Shown here: positions 12,600 through 25,055 of the stretch, in pieces
Position numbering within the stretch: the first letter of the stretch is position 1
How the letters are laid out: each line of letters opens with the position of its first letter
NCBI GenBank assembly: GCA_030141605.1
Contig: JAQGDQ010000130.1
Span: 124,001 to 188,000, forward strand
Origin: Tubiluchus corallicola
Lineage: Eukaryota; Priapulida; Priapulimorpha; Priapulimorphida; Tubiluchidae
Length of the DNA: 64,000 nt
Direction of reading: 5' to 3'
Notes under the pieces: generated by a model
What the model was told of the DNA's origin: nothing
The model's database searches: none
Seen by the model: only the letters and a program-made list of their open reading frames with translations
Program-made: the position numbers and the translations under genes

Positions 12600-15239
12600 G
12601 CACAGTTGTCAGATCCAAAGATGTAAAACTAAATCTCTGTAAAAAAGGAGTACCTAAAGGTAGGACAGATTTAGTGTTGATCAACGTTTTAAGTAGACAG
12701 TTAGAAATAGTATTGTACTTCCGGTGTAGTGGAATCAGGAATTATAGTAGATCGTGTTTTACGTTATACAAAGTAATCATCATCATGCCAATTACGTCTT
12801 GTAGACATAATTACGTCTTGTAGACATTTGGCAGGCAGTATTCTAAAATAAAATAATTTTTATTACACAGAGTAATATAATATTGTAAACGGACCAATGA
12901 ACAGGTGAAAATAATATTTTTAGATACGGAGAAATTTTTTTAGTTGTACGGGAGTAAATTTCGTGCAACCATAAGGGGAGCGCTGAAGGAAGTCCCAGGC
13001 CTTCCTTGATTTCGGTGATTTCGGAATAAGTGCAACAACGGTCCTCATAATTAAAAAGGGCGTACTTGTATATTATATAAGCAAATTATACGTTTTACTA
13101 AAAATTATGTGTCAATCATGAAAATACTTTTTCTCGTGTTTTAGAAATTCAAAAGAAAAATTAAGGTGACTGTCATATTTTTCTCTGCAAACATGTCTGT
13201 ATAAGCTTATATGCACATTGATGAACTTTCACAGCTACACGTGTAAAAAGAACCAATGTGACTTTATTGAGCCAACTTGTTTCCAGTTATTATTAATAAT
13301 TATTATTATTAAAGGTTAGAAAACAATTAGCCATAGAAGAAATGTTTAAATAACCGCCTGAGCCTTTTGACAATTTGTGTTCGAGGTATTGCTTATTGGA
13401 AATAAGGATGGTAGAAATTAATGTTCTTTTTGAAAGGAATAATTGTGGTAGAGCGAAAGCTGAGAGACCTGTCGATGAAACGACATGGTGAAATGTAGCA
13501 GAACCTGTCACGCTGGGAAGAGGATGGAAAAGCAATATATGTTGCGTTTTGACAGACAGTAATAATATTAGTAAGTGCGTAAGTACTGCAATAAGAAAAG
13601 AGATAAGAATAAAATCTAGAGTGGAAAAAAATTGCCTAAACTTAAAATTTTAGCATAAAAAAATCAAAATGGTTAGGCATACACATTGGTAGTAAAATTA
13701 AAAAGAAGGAATGACAGCAAAAATTGGAATAAATTGGAGAGGTTGGTACAAATATTTAGTAGAATATGTGAAGAAAAGGGACAAAATTATATGTAAATAT
13801 GTCAATGAGAGAAAAAAAAGATACGAAGCTCGCAAGAGACACGAATTCGTAATACTAGTACAAATCAGCTGCGTTTATAAAATTGTAAAAGTCGCTATAT
13901 AATACTGTGGTGCAAGCAAAAAGAAACTGATTTGTTTGGCACAAACAAGAACGGCATGTTCCTTTTCGCGATTAGGTTTGCAGTTGGGGATTATAGGTAA
14001 ATTTGTGTTGAACAGCGAACCCCCGGTTCTCAGGCTCATAGTGATCAACAGGATCACTAGAAGAGTAGTCCGTAATGATTTGTGAAAACATCAATTTGAG
14101 CTACTTACAACGATTTTCAGTTTATCAATCGGGTTCCCATTAGGAAGTGAATGCACCAGGTCTAGATCTAGATTGTCAGTAAAACTACTGTAAAACATCT
14201 AGTTGTTAGAAAAGAAAAATTCTCCTACGTATAGTGTTTTAATCAATGTGCAGGAGTTATTGCAGTATGTATAGCTTGCAGTTTTGAAATTATTTGTAAC
14301 TGTTGTGAATTAGACTGTCACCAGTCAAAAAATTTACTACTGCTGTAAAATCTTAGGTAAACTTAACTCTCACAAACTAAATCCGCTCTTATTATTACTA
14401 TGTGTCAGTGTATTGTAAGAGTGAGCTATGTGTGATAATTGTAGTGAACAGGTGTAAGGTAAATTTGTTAGGACGATATGGAAGGTAAAGCGTCGTTTAC
14501 CGGACATGCGGTATGTGTTATACGTCATCGCGTATGTCAATTATATCATCTTCAATGAATCTGTTTATCACACATGCGTTATTTTTCCTGTAACTATTCC
14601 TATTGGATTGTTTGTACCCAGCTGGATACGCCATAAGGTATAAAGCATCGAAAGCATCGCGGATATCTGTTAAACACCGCTTTAGGCTATTACCTTGGAG
14701 CAATTTATTATTATTTTTTGCAATAACACAAGGAATTCACCTTTCTTATTTGCTCTATGATGATTGTAAATTGAGATAAATAATAAGGCCTATGTTCAGG
14801 AAAACACATAGAGTACTCGGAGTTGCAACACCGAAGACAAGGCAGCAGTGAACAACAACAGTTTTGTTAAAATAGTGCCTGACATTCACTGGTGGCGTAT
14901 AAAGTTGTCTCTTGTTTATCATTAAAAGGCGTAGTAAAAATATGTACATAAATAATATTAATGCCTCCTTTTTCTCTAACGAAAATCGTTGAATTCTGAA
15001 GTGTTCTAGTTCCGTTGCAAGCAAGTTTTAGTAAAATTAACTTTACAAAGCGTAAATTTACAAAATTTTATGCTATTATTAAACACACATACTTTTCATA
15101 TAAATCTTCGCGTGCACAGTATAAATAAAGACAAAATAAAAAAATCACTAATTAAAATAATTACAAGATTCATACCTAAAAATTACAAAAATACCGACTA
15201 AAACAAGCTGAAAATTCACGTTAAATAACTGGTACAAAT
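12600..15239. other. Stretch without a supported gene
   Basis: AT-rich. There is a short direct repeat AATTACGTCTTGTAGACAT at about 12790-12830, and AATAAT runs near 13290. The open frames at 13293-13535, 13711-13902, 14518-14703 and 14755-15024 carry no motif I recognise. Confidence 0.5.
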
Positions 15240-15244
15240 TGCTG

Positions 15245-15420
15245 CGAATCTGAGTTCGAATTACTTGGAACGCTTGAAATTCGCGTAAGCTATGACGCGT
15301 ATGGCGCGCATAACGTCATCAATGCTGACGACATTATGTTGCTATGTTACGTAAGCAGTAGCGTTCGTATGCAATTAGCACTACATGATAATAGCCTAGC
15401 TACAGAATTTCTTTCAGAAT
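15245..15420. repeat. Dispersed repeat, second copy of 10565-10735
   Basis: See 10565-10735. It also has TAACGTCATCAATGCTGACG and GCGCGC, giving several CRE-like half sites. Confidence 0.7.
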
Positions 15421-15519
15421 TAGAGATGTTTCATTTAGATCTTTTTGTGTGAAATCCATCTACGTAAGTAATCTGCCGCTTCTTAGTTTCTTTGATGATT
15501 AAACTGATTCGTAAAAAGC

Positions 15520-16015
15520 TTTAATAAGTGGACTAACTTCTGGTAGTCATAGCATGACATATCCAGCTAAGTCTTCTGCGTTTAATCGTCCTGTACTTTT
15601 TTTCTTGATTTTATCGTACAATCTCTGTTGCTTATAACCTTTGGCCATTTTATTTCCAGTAATGATCTGCATAAACGTTTTTGAAAGGCGTCAATCTCCA
15701 TTTGTTTACTTACTTTTAAGGTCCACAGTTCTGATTTGTATTGGAAAATGGATGATGCGAAGGTAGCTTAATGATGATCCTAAGTTTGCAGTTTAAGCTG
15801 ATATTTTTGTTACTGAAAACATTTCTAAGTTTTGAGGATGCCGCTATTGCCAATATTTTCATTTTTTTGATGTCTTCAGTGCTTAATAATAGACTACATG
15901 ACCGAAGCGCTTGGCAACAGACGATTAATAGTGTTATTTCCTCCGACAAATGAACGCAAAACATCATGATTATAATATTAACTTGAAGTGATCTGAAGTT
16001 AAGTACCCACAACAA
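15520..16015 (-). mobile_element. LINE fragment (C-terminal end of the reverse-transcriptase ORF), copy A
   Basis: The minus strand reads LLLSTEDIKKMKILAIAASS, then KLRNVFSNKNISLNCKLRI, QSELWTL, MEIDAFQKRL, IKWPKVISNRD and IKRRRLSWICHAM, with indels and stops between. The order (SLLTTED, SELWTL, IDAFQRR, W-P-K-ISN-DL, LRWIGH) matches the copy at 22548-23145. It is a dead non-LTR retrotransposon fragment. Confidence 0.75.
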
Positions 16016-16594
16016 CCAACAAAATAGTTTTTAACATTTTTTAACATGTCTGAATGTGAGATTATTTTATCATTTCTTTTGTCAGTCTAACGATGATTGC
16101 TAATGTGCAGTGAAAATATTATTTTTAATGACAAAAATTTGGTTGGTTATTGTTGGATATTTAACAAACCGTGCACGTTGGCTGTGCTTTGCAAAACTAT
16201 GTCATAATATTTTTTGAGAAATGGTGGCAAATTCTAAACATACGAGTAAGCCTATTCTTAAGTCAAAATGCAATCTTAAAACATCCTTGTATAACAGATA
16301 TTATTAATAGGGTTTGTAAGGACGGCTCACTGTTTACATTTTTATTTTTTCTAATTCTTTGTGTAGTTATTCTGTTTTTAAATCTCTATAACCCCTCCTA
16401 CCGCTGACATAAAAATGAAGAGCCTTTCAATATTTTACAATTCTATACAAACATCGCATTGTTTTTCGTAAATCATAAAATTGTTTAATAAAGAAAATGC
16501 TGTCTGTAATCTATCCTATCTGTAACTGCTGATTTAATTGTCAACAAAACAAGCAGTTTATTAACTTATACGCAGGTAGCCAAAGTTATCCAAA

Positions 16595-17040
16595 TGAAAA
16601 TGTGTAAACGAATTTAACATAAATTGTGATGACATAAATACGAGCAACAATTTTATAACCTAAACGGCCAAAATCATAAAACTAAAAATAACAACTAGTT
16701 CTAAGTTGAGGCAGAACGCTAAATTATTAAAAACATACTCATACATACACATATTATTACCTCAGCAGTTCTACCTAGTCGCTAAAATCGATGAAAAAAC
16801 TAGTTGATCAACACGGAAACTGGAAATGTTCAGCTCTCTACGAAAGTCACGAGGCTTTTAGGAGCTTATGAAGCATTTAGAATTTTTATAAGTAATGGAA
16901 ACGTGACGTAATTAGAATTATGACGAATATGACGAGCGCGGTGACGACAGTTTATGGCAACAAACCAAACATTCCTTGGTTGTTATCTTACGCAAACAGC
17001 CGCGCGATGACGCCACTGTATTGTTGATAAGCAGCCTCAG
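16595..17040. repeat. TGACG-rich dispersed repeat, copy 2
   Basis: CAGTTCTACCTAGTCGCTAA, ACGTGACGTAATTAGAATTA, then TGACGAATATGACGAGCGCG match 11965-12480. It ends just before the LINE fragment at 17064. Confidence 0.75.
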
Positions 17041-17063
17041 TTAATAGGTTTATAATGGCTTGG

Positions 17064-17480
17064 TTTATAAATGACGCGTTTCAATGGGGAAATTACTTAA
17101 ACATTTTGGGTATCAGGTGGCCAAAGAAAATTTCAAATAAAGATCTGTGTGAAAGAATAAAGGAGAGACGTTGGACAAGAAAAATAAAAAGGTGCCATTT
17201 AAGATGGATTGGGCATATGCTTAGACTACCTGAAGATAGTCCAGTTAAATAAAAAGTTGCCATTTAAGATGGATTGGGCATATGCTTAGACAACCTGAAG
17301 ATAGTCCAGTTATGACAGCTCTTCAACAAGCAATTAGAACCAACGGGAGTACAAATGATAACATAATTAGATTTTGCACAGAAAAAACAGAACACTTCAG
17401 CACTGATCCTTAGAGATAGAAACATTCTAACGTAAAGAGGTCCTTGAATCATGTTATGGATTCATGGCTCAAAAGATTAT
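17064..17480 (+). mobile_element. LINE fragment, copy B, with an internal 65-base duplication
   Basis: The plus strand reads NDAFQWGNYLNILGIRWPKK, then ISNKDLCERIKERRW and LRWIGHMLRLPEDSPVK, then a stop. The segment CATTTAAGATGGATTGGGCA is repeated 65 bases later (17193 and 17258), shifting the frame. The end, AGATTTTGCACAG, then ACACTTCAGCACTGATCCT, matches the reverse complement of 22655-22705. Confidence 0.8.
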
Positions 17481-18394
17481 GATGACGTTGATAGTTTGGG
17501 TACAAGAGCTTTTACGCGCGCGCGATCGTAAGCGACGCGACCCTACAAGAGCTCACATTCTTCTTGTTGCTCTTCTTCTTAACCATACAGTACTTTTTGG
17601 AAAATCTAATTAAGTTAAGTCATAATTTTGGTATTAGTCTTAATATGCTGGCGTATGTAAGTTTTCAGACATGTTCAGCCAATTAATCCCTGTTGGTTCA
17701 TCACTATTAATTTTAATTTTTTTATACAAACTATTCCAAACAAGGCCGTGGGCTAAGGTAAAAAGATAGAAATATATTTAAAAGAGATTTAATGTAACTG
17801 ATTTGTTACTACTAGAAGGTGCATGTTAACATTTTTCTTCTTCAAGCGAGTGAGGTAATAGTCATCGGGGAAGCAGTTTTTAGTAACGAATTTAACAGAA
17901 AAAGCTAGATTTATAAGTGGCAAAAATTCATAGGAAAAAATATGAGAACCAGCGACGACGCTGCTTTGTCCGCATTTTGGAACCAGTGACATGGCGGCCC
18001 AGGAACGTCTTCCATTAAAGTTTTTCATTAAAACTTTTTGGATAAAATATATAAGCTAGGCTTCCCCAGACCTGTTACAGATTTGCTTAAGCACCGGTAT
18101 TCTAGTCATTTTCTGTGCAAAAACGGGTAATATTTCATCTGATCCTATCACATGACAAGTGCCCAACAAGCTGGGCTTCCATCTGTTTGCTATTTATGTC
18201 GAAGATCTGAGAAATTATGTCGTATTACTGTGGAGCTTGTAGATAGGGAATGTGATTATATATTATCCAGATAACTATTTTCTTGCCGCTCCAAGTAGTG
18301 GTGTTGCAAAAATTAAAAAAAACATATGAAAACTATACAGAAACATACAGAAGCGCATGACATCGTTTTTAACGGCAGTAACCAACTATGTTTA

Positions 18395-18903
18395 CAGGGT
18401 GGCACATAGCCTTTACTAAGGGGTACAACAAAAACCAGCAATAGTACAGAACAATGCATCTGTATCATGCCTCCATAATTTGGTGTGGGTGCCCCACACG
18501 CCTCGCACAGCTTACAATCTTGTAGGTTGTGATTGGAGCAGTGGGTGGAAGAATTCAAAGTCCCCCAATACATCTCACAAGTTCTTCTAACGAATATTCA
18601 TCAATGACATGTTCTTTTATCAGTTTAGCGCCTCCTCTGCCTTTCAGGACAGTTCCAAACTCTTGTCAGGTATTAAATCTAGTGAATTTCCAAACAATTC
18701 GATTCAATTGAAAAAATTATTCCCAGAGTTTTCATGTCACTGTTGCAATCATACCTTTCAAAACTGTAGATTATGCGACACGTATGAGGTCTCCACACCA
18801 AATTTTGAAGTCACGATAGATTCTCAAATGTCTAACCAGAAATTGTTCTGTACGATTAGTTGTTGCCTTGTACCCTTTTAGCAAAAGATTATGTACCATC
18901 CTG
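18395..18903. mobile_element. hAT-like nonautonomous element with long inverted repeats, copy 1
   Basis: The left end reads CAGGGTGGCACATAGCCTTT and the right end, reverse-complemented, reads CAGGATGGTACATAATCTTT. Pairing continues inward for about 150 bases (CTCGCACAGCTTACAATC and its partner ATTATGCGACACGTATGAGG). CAGGG ends are typical of hAT elements. The expected 8-base target duplication is not clear (TATGTTTA against TGTATGTA). No transposase is encoded; the small frames inside come from the arms. Confidence 0.7.
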
Positions 18904-19851
18904 TGTATGTACCATACTTTGTTCCAACCAGTATACATGCGTCATAATGTAGATAGCATAGTGGGCCTATATATTTCTTGTAGCTAATTGAGTGCAGTAA
19001 CAGCAAAAAATATTTAGAACATAATTATTATCGTGTGACACACTGATGATGAAGATATTGCTAATCAGTTACGTTTGTTTTATGCGGCAGCAAATATGCT
19101 ATGCACAAAATTTTATTATTGGCAGGTAAGCTTAAGTCACATTTGTTAGACCTTATTGTTTCAGTTTTTATTACAGTAATCTCTAGCTATTATACAAACG
19201 GCGAGGATTCATGTATCAGTTTTAAAGACTTTTTATTTAACTAAAATATATTTAAACTAAACTAAGCGTGGTAGTCCAGCAAAACTTTGCGCGCACTACG
19301 TATTGCTCTCTGAAAGTTTTATAACTGAGAATAAGATTCACATTCACGCACGCGTCTGTGATTTGTGCAAACAATCATTACCATGTAAATGTGTTTTCGG
19401 CTAGCCAAATAATTCGGATTTTGAATAACAGTGATAAGATTTTATCTTGTATAACTGGTACAGATATCCGATGTAAATCATTGTGCTTCCAATGCTGGAA
19501 CTTATTACTGACCTCTTTATTTATTGTTTTGAACTAACCTGTGCTCATTGTGTACAGTTTTATCTTTTGTATATAGTTTTATATTCTGCATCTTCGATTT
19601 GTTTTATATAGTACTACGTGTTTTGATTTAAATGTAAAATAAATTAACAAAGTAGCGATAAAAGAGGCTTAATGCAGCAAGTGACCCTCAATGAGCAAAG
19701 ATGTGCATGGTTAAGTTTAAAACTTCTATGTCCAAGCAAGATATTCATAGTTCTTTCATGTAAACGTTAAGCATTGTCAGCTAACAAACCATTTTTTATT
19801 TCATTTGAAGTTGGTTATTGCTTTGTTTATTAAAGTAGAGCCAGGTCGCCC

Positions 19852-20135
19852 AGGCTGGTCGGTGAATGGATGGATTAACAGCTTAATTGTTGCTTTGGGC
19901 TGTTTCGTTCGCCGTGCTGCTTATGGCTGTTTACTTCGTAGAGGAAGAATGTAAACACATCCGGACGTGACTGACATATGTACCTCCGGTGGTTCAGTAT
20001 CTCCTCTTACAAGTATTTCTTTGATAACGAGCTAGGTTCCTGTCTTGCCACCATCACCTAATTTGAGTAGGACCTGCCGGTGAATGCTACATTCCAGCTT
20101 GTAGATTCCGAGTTGAATAAAAAATTATTGATAAG
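19852..20135 (+). mobile_element. SINE, family 2, copy 2 (head degenerate)
   Basis: GTTTCGTTCGCCGTGCTG and the tail TTTGAGTAGGACCTGCCGG, then GATTCCGAGTTGAATAAAAA and ATTATTGATAA, match the element at 11331-11620. The tRNA-like head is not preserved. Confidence 0.6.
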
Positions 20136-21082
20136 GAAACGCTGACTCGCGGTGTTTGTAGTTCAATAGAAGCCTCTTTTAAATCATGCATCTTTTCCAC
20201 AACATCGGCGAAGGCCATAGACCAACACACCATTAGATATCAAAAATACAGAGACATGGGAGGTTGTGGGTGACAGGGCAGCGTGGTCTGAAGTGATAGC
20301 AAGGGTCATGTCAATGGACGTGTAACTCCAGAAATGATGATTATGATGATGATGATAATATACCAACATCAAATGATATTGTACTATTATACAAATCACC
20401 TAATTATTTTATTTCATCCATTCATATATCATTTGGTGATTTCATAAAATGTCTCATCATTTCAAGTATGTTATCAGTTGTATATGAGAGCCAGTTTTCT
20501 TCGAATTTAATTCACGTTTGTGATTATTATAATAAGATACCAATCAATGGCACGTTTTCATGCCATCCTGTCTTGTTTCGTTCAGCCAAGATAGTCTCAT
20601 GCCAACCCATCTTATTTCCAGTGATTCCTTAACGCTGATACTGACAGACATTTAGTAAAAATGTCCGCCAATTTAATATTTAAAAAATGCGACCCGCGCC
20701 CACGTGGGCATAGAAAAACACAAGAAATTCTTGGTGCCTTTCATGTCTTCTTTTGACGGCAAGACAAGGACGAAAAATACTCCATCTTGATATTATGCTT
20801 AAACTTGTCTCTACGAGGCTGATGCATGGATACTTTATTTAATGCAAATCTATTGTTGAAATACTTGATGATAAATCATGAACGCAAATTTGTTTTTTAT
20901 GATAAATATCTTCATGAAATTCAATATAAGCATAATAATTCATTTATTACAGTATTAATAATTGCTAGTACTGAAAGAAATATATAGTTTAACTTTATCT
21001 ATATTAATAACACAATCTTTGTCAAAAAGCAATAAAATAATTACAAGAAAGTACAATGTATAAAACCAGGATAAAACGTATA
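20136..21082. other. AT-rich stretch without a gene
   Basis: A short GAT run at 20338-20358 follows the SINE. Nothing else supported. Confidence 0.6.
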
Positions 21083-21479
21083 CGCAGTAGGGACATAAAT
21101 TTTACAGATAAAATGGCTACTTAAAAGGTTGCGGATAAAAGCACAAAGAAACATGACTACTTACATGTGCCTGTTAAAAGATACATGATTATGTATTAAG
21201 AATTACATCGTTTAAACATTTTTAACACGTTTGTTACTCTGAGCAAATATACATACATGTATATTTTCTGTTTACGTCCCTGTTTGCAGCAGGGACATAA
21301 ATTTTACAGATAAAATGGCTACTTAAAAGGTTGCGGATAAAAGCACAAAGAAACATGACTACTTACATGTGCCTGTTAAAAGATACATGATTATGTATTA
21401 AGAATTACATCGTTTAAACATTTTTAACAAGTTTGTTACTCTGAGCAAATATACATACATGTATATTTTCTGTTTACGA
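21083..21479. repeat. Tandem duplication, period 202 bases
   Basis: AGGGACATAAATTTTACAG at 21089 recurs at 21291. The 187-base copies differ by about one base (AACACG against AACAAG). Each contains TACATACATGTATATT and TTTCTGTTTACG. Very recent. Confidence 0.95.
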
Positions 21480-21793
21480 ATCATTACCTGTCCGTAGACT
21501 GCATTCATTTCCTGTTAAAACTTATTTTAAATACCGTAGTTTAATATCAGTTTTCAGTTAAAATATTTACATTCGAATCTACAACCATAAAAAAACTATA
21601 ATAATGAACAACTAGCGGACTAGGCTTCATTAATACACAGTTAAAAAGTCAGCTTTTGAAAACAAGTGCACAAAGAAAATTTCAAATTTTAAGTTGTGAC
21701 GAACAAGTAGTGTTTCAAGCTTAGAGATTATCATAGGTTTAGAATTGTTTATAGGATAATCTAATGTACAGATATCGCTACAAAATATTACAA

Positions 21794-21794
<1 letters not shown>

Positions 21795-21881
<87 letters not shown>
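21795..21881. repeat. ATT microsatellite
   Basis: About 28 ATT units with one ACT interruption. Confidence 0.98.
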
Positions 21882-22189
21882 TATTAATTATTTTTAAAAT
21901 AGAAAATTGTTTACAAATTTGTCTCTATTATTCAAGGATAGTTACATTATTAAATATAAAAACAATAGGATATGTCGACTTTACAATAACAACTACTAGT
22001 TACACAGCAAACAGTTACACAACTTACATAAATTTCAAGGTAATTGCATGAATCAATGCCGCTTACACCTTGATTCAAATTCATTTAACATACAACTACA
22101 TGTTTCGACATACAACTTATAATACGCGTAAGGGTACACGTATATTTATGAACTGCTAATAAAAATAACCAGACACCTTTATCTGTCAG

Positions 22190-22520
22190 CTACTATAAGT
22201 AATTTAACTCATCTAGCAGAGTTTACAATTGCAAATAAATTTTTAGGTATACCAGTCTTACCTGAAAGATGCGTCGACTATGCTGAAAGATGTCTACAAC
22301 CCCGAAAAGCGAGTTTGTAATTAAAAATAAACACTCGTAAGAGAAAAAGATGCGATGCACGTTTGGTCGCTTTGATATTTGCACGTGTTTTGCCGTTTAA
22401 GTGTTTGGAACGTTTGTTGCCATGTGACGCAAATTTGCGCATGTAACTATGATGCGTGTGACGGCACTTGACGACAACACTGATGACGACAGGCTCTGAT
22501 AACGAGCATAACATAGTTTC
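22190..22520. repeat. Diverged relative of the TGACG-rich repeat
   Basis: TATGATGCGTGTGACGGCAC, then TTGACGACAACACTGATGAC, parallels TATGACGAGTGTGACGAGCG at 12346. The rest is weakly similar. It also lies directly beside a LINE fragment. Confidence 0.35.
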
Positions 22521-22547
22521 GTTCGATTTATACTACAGAGTAACAGA

Positions 22548-23145
22548 CTTCTTCTTCTTCTTCTTCAATGAATCACACGTCCAGGGACATGATTCTGCTC
22601 ACCTCTCTATGCCAGGACTCCCTACACGTTGCAATGCCCCAAGTGGATTTATTTCTAAGGATCAATTCTGAAGTGTTTAAATCTTTCTGTGCAAAATCGA
22701 AATATGTTAACATTTGTCCTCCTGCAGGTTTTTAGCTGGTTCTATGGCTTGTTGAAGAGCTATCTTCACTGGAACATCATCAGGTAGTCTAAGCATATGC
22801 CCAATCCATCTTAAACAGCGTCTTTTTATTTTTCTTGTCCAAGGTTCTTCTTTTATTTTTTCATATAGATCTTTGTTTGAAATTTTCTTTGGCCATCTAA
22901 TACACAAAATGTTTCTGTAATTTCGCCTTTGAAACGCATCGATTTCAGCTTTATGATTTGCTTTTAATGTTCAGAGCTCAGAGTTACACAGAAATACAGT
23001 TTCAACTAAGGCTGAGAATATTCTAATTTTTGTTTCCAAAGAAATCTTCCTTTTTTCAAAAACTTTTGTGAGTTTTGAGTAAACTGATAATGCCATTATC
23101 TTCCGTCTTAATATGTCGTCCTCTGTTGTCAGCAGACTACACACT
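22548..23145 (-). mobile_element. LINE fragment, copy C, best preserved, with GAA tail
   Basis: The minus strand reads SLLTTEDDILRRKIMALSVY, then SKLTKVFEKRKISLETKI, SELWTLKANHKAEIDAFQRR, NYRNILCIRWPKKISNKDLY, RRCLRWIGHMLRLPDD and VPVKIALQQAIEPAKN. This is the region after the reverse transcriptase in RTE/Nimbus-like LINE polyproteins. The 3' end has a (GAA)n tail (CTT repeats at 22549-22566 on the plus strand). The reverse-transcriptase core is absent, so it is 5' truncated as usual. Confidence 0.8.
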
Positions 23146-23629
23146 ACATACTACAGAGTTATATTACTATGGCAATCTGAGTAACACAGAAATAGACACG
23201 CGGGCTCAACACGCGATTTCAAAAGAAGCGCAGTAATTAATTTGGGCGAATTGTTGTGCTAAGCACGCCTTATCGATTATTATATATATATATAATTAAA
23301 AATATAGAAAAAAATTATTAAAATTTAATGACAATAACATTTACTGGCTGAAATTTATAGTCAAGTTGTAACTAAGTTTCCCAATGCAAGACTGTGAATA
23401 GCAAAATAGCTCCAAATAATATTTCTGTTAAGTGAGATGCCAGGTAAAAGTTGAAGCAATCGTTAGCAGGCAATACTGGCCTCAGTGATACATTTGGTTT
23501 ACGCGTTTTTGTCAGGTACCTGTAGCCAATTTTAATACCATACATTTTTTAAAGTTCGGAATAGTTTTAATGAGCGATTCAATTTTGTTTCTCAAAAATA
23601 TTCTTATATTATTGCCATCCTGGCAATCT

Positions 23630-23829
23630 GGGGGCGGATTCACAAAGCTTCTATACGAACTATTATTTGAAAGATCGTTCGTTAGAACATTGTTAGGCTT
23701 ACTATAGAATCCACAGAAGTTTCGTAACTTAAAAAGGTTATAAAAAGATCCAAGGCGGGTAGCAAGTTTATGAAAACAAAAAAAAATCCTACGGAGTTTC
23801 TTACGAATGTGTTTAGTGAATCCGGCCCC
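23630..23829. mobile_element. 200-base palindromic MITE
   Basis: The left end is GGGGGCGGATTCACAAAG and the right end reverse-complements to GGGGCCGGATTCACTAAA. The arms pair imperfectly through most of the length (GTTCGTTAG / TTACGAA and CTTATAA motifs). GGCCGGATTCAC ends are familiar from small MITEs of animal genomes. No target duplication is obvious. Confidence 0.65.
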
Positions 23830-24905
23830 AGGGATGTATTTAACAAATCTGGGTTTTTAACACCCAGCCCGCTTTTACCTGGCATCATATTTAGCAGAAA
23901 TATTGGAAATCTTGAAAAACACCTGCTCGGAGATGTGCTAAAGAACAGTTGTCAATTGGCTTGCGAGAGTCTGAAGTTGCCGCACGTGTGCCGCTCAGAC
24001 GCGCGTGCTAACCTTCGGCGCGTCTGCTGTTGATCGAGTATTACGTTAAGCAGCTGTGAAAGATTAATAATTATTCGATATATAATGATCAATATTATTT
24101 TAATGATTTAATAATTTTTAATGCATGTCAAGATTGTATAATAAAATGTATAAATATTAACTGTCAATCTGCTACATAGCCAGTGTGACCAATCGCTTTG
24201 TGTACTGCCGAAGCAATTTCATAAAAAACTTCCTTCATAAAAAAGGTCAACTTAAAAACCAGATTGCGAAAGTGACGCACATAATGTGATAAAGAGTCTA
24301 CACATAAATGAACTATAATACAAGTCCCATGTACGTTCAGATGTAGTGTAATGTCCATACGAACGTACACAGTAATGTACGTAATATTAACGAATAAAAA
24401 ACGTATATAGCTTTTAGATAGTAATTAACAAATCTTCCCAAAAGTCGGAATAAAACATCAGATATACATGTAGAAAAATGTGACTCACTCAGCACCAAAA
24501 ATGTGAACCCAACTATTATTATAAGTTACAATAATCTGTGTTATCTTGTATTTGAATAAGTTTGCTATCGAATAAAAACTTAACTCTAATTAATCAAAGT
24601 AGCAAATGACCGAATTCCGTATGCATACTATATTTTGCGAAATGAAGTTTAGTTACCTGAATTCTGAGAACACTTAACATTACTAGCAGGAATGAAATAC
24701 AAACTCTACTAGGTATTGTAAATAATTTCAATAATTTATTACAGGACTACGCATGTTAAAACTGACATTCATATTTATATAAACACGGAAAATAACAAGA
24801 AACGCGTCATAATACATTTACAGTAAAAGGCAAGTTGGATTGCAAAAAGAAACAATTGTACACATGCATTAGACCACTACAGTTAACAGGTCCCTCTACA
24901 AAACA
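23830..24905. other. Stretch without a supported gene
   Basis: A short GC-rich patch at 23980-24035 (CACGTGTGCCGCTCAGACGC) stands out from AT-rich flanks, but no exon signal follows it. Confidence 0.4.
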
Positions 24906-25055
24906 GAAAAATATACAAAAGTATTAACTAATGTCACAAAACAAGGCCAACAGAGACAAAAGCACAAAATATACAAAAATATTAATGCTACAAAACGCAA
25001 CGGAGATAAACGTAGAAAATGTTGAAAAGTACTAGTTGATGCTACAAATGATCAG
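24906..25055. repeat. Degenerate minisatellite, unit about 50-65 bases, three copies
   Basis: AAAATATACAAAAGTATTAA, AAAATATACAAAAATATTAA and AAAATGTTGAAAAGTACTAG each precede a GC.ACAAA segment. Confidence 0.6.

Noticed and set aside
18529-18881. Cysteine-rich small frames at 18313-18573 and 18609-18881
   Set aside because: They lie in the two inverted arms of the hAT-like element and mirror each other; not genes.
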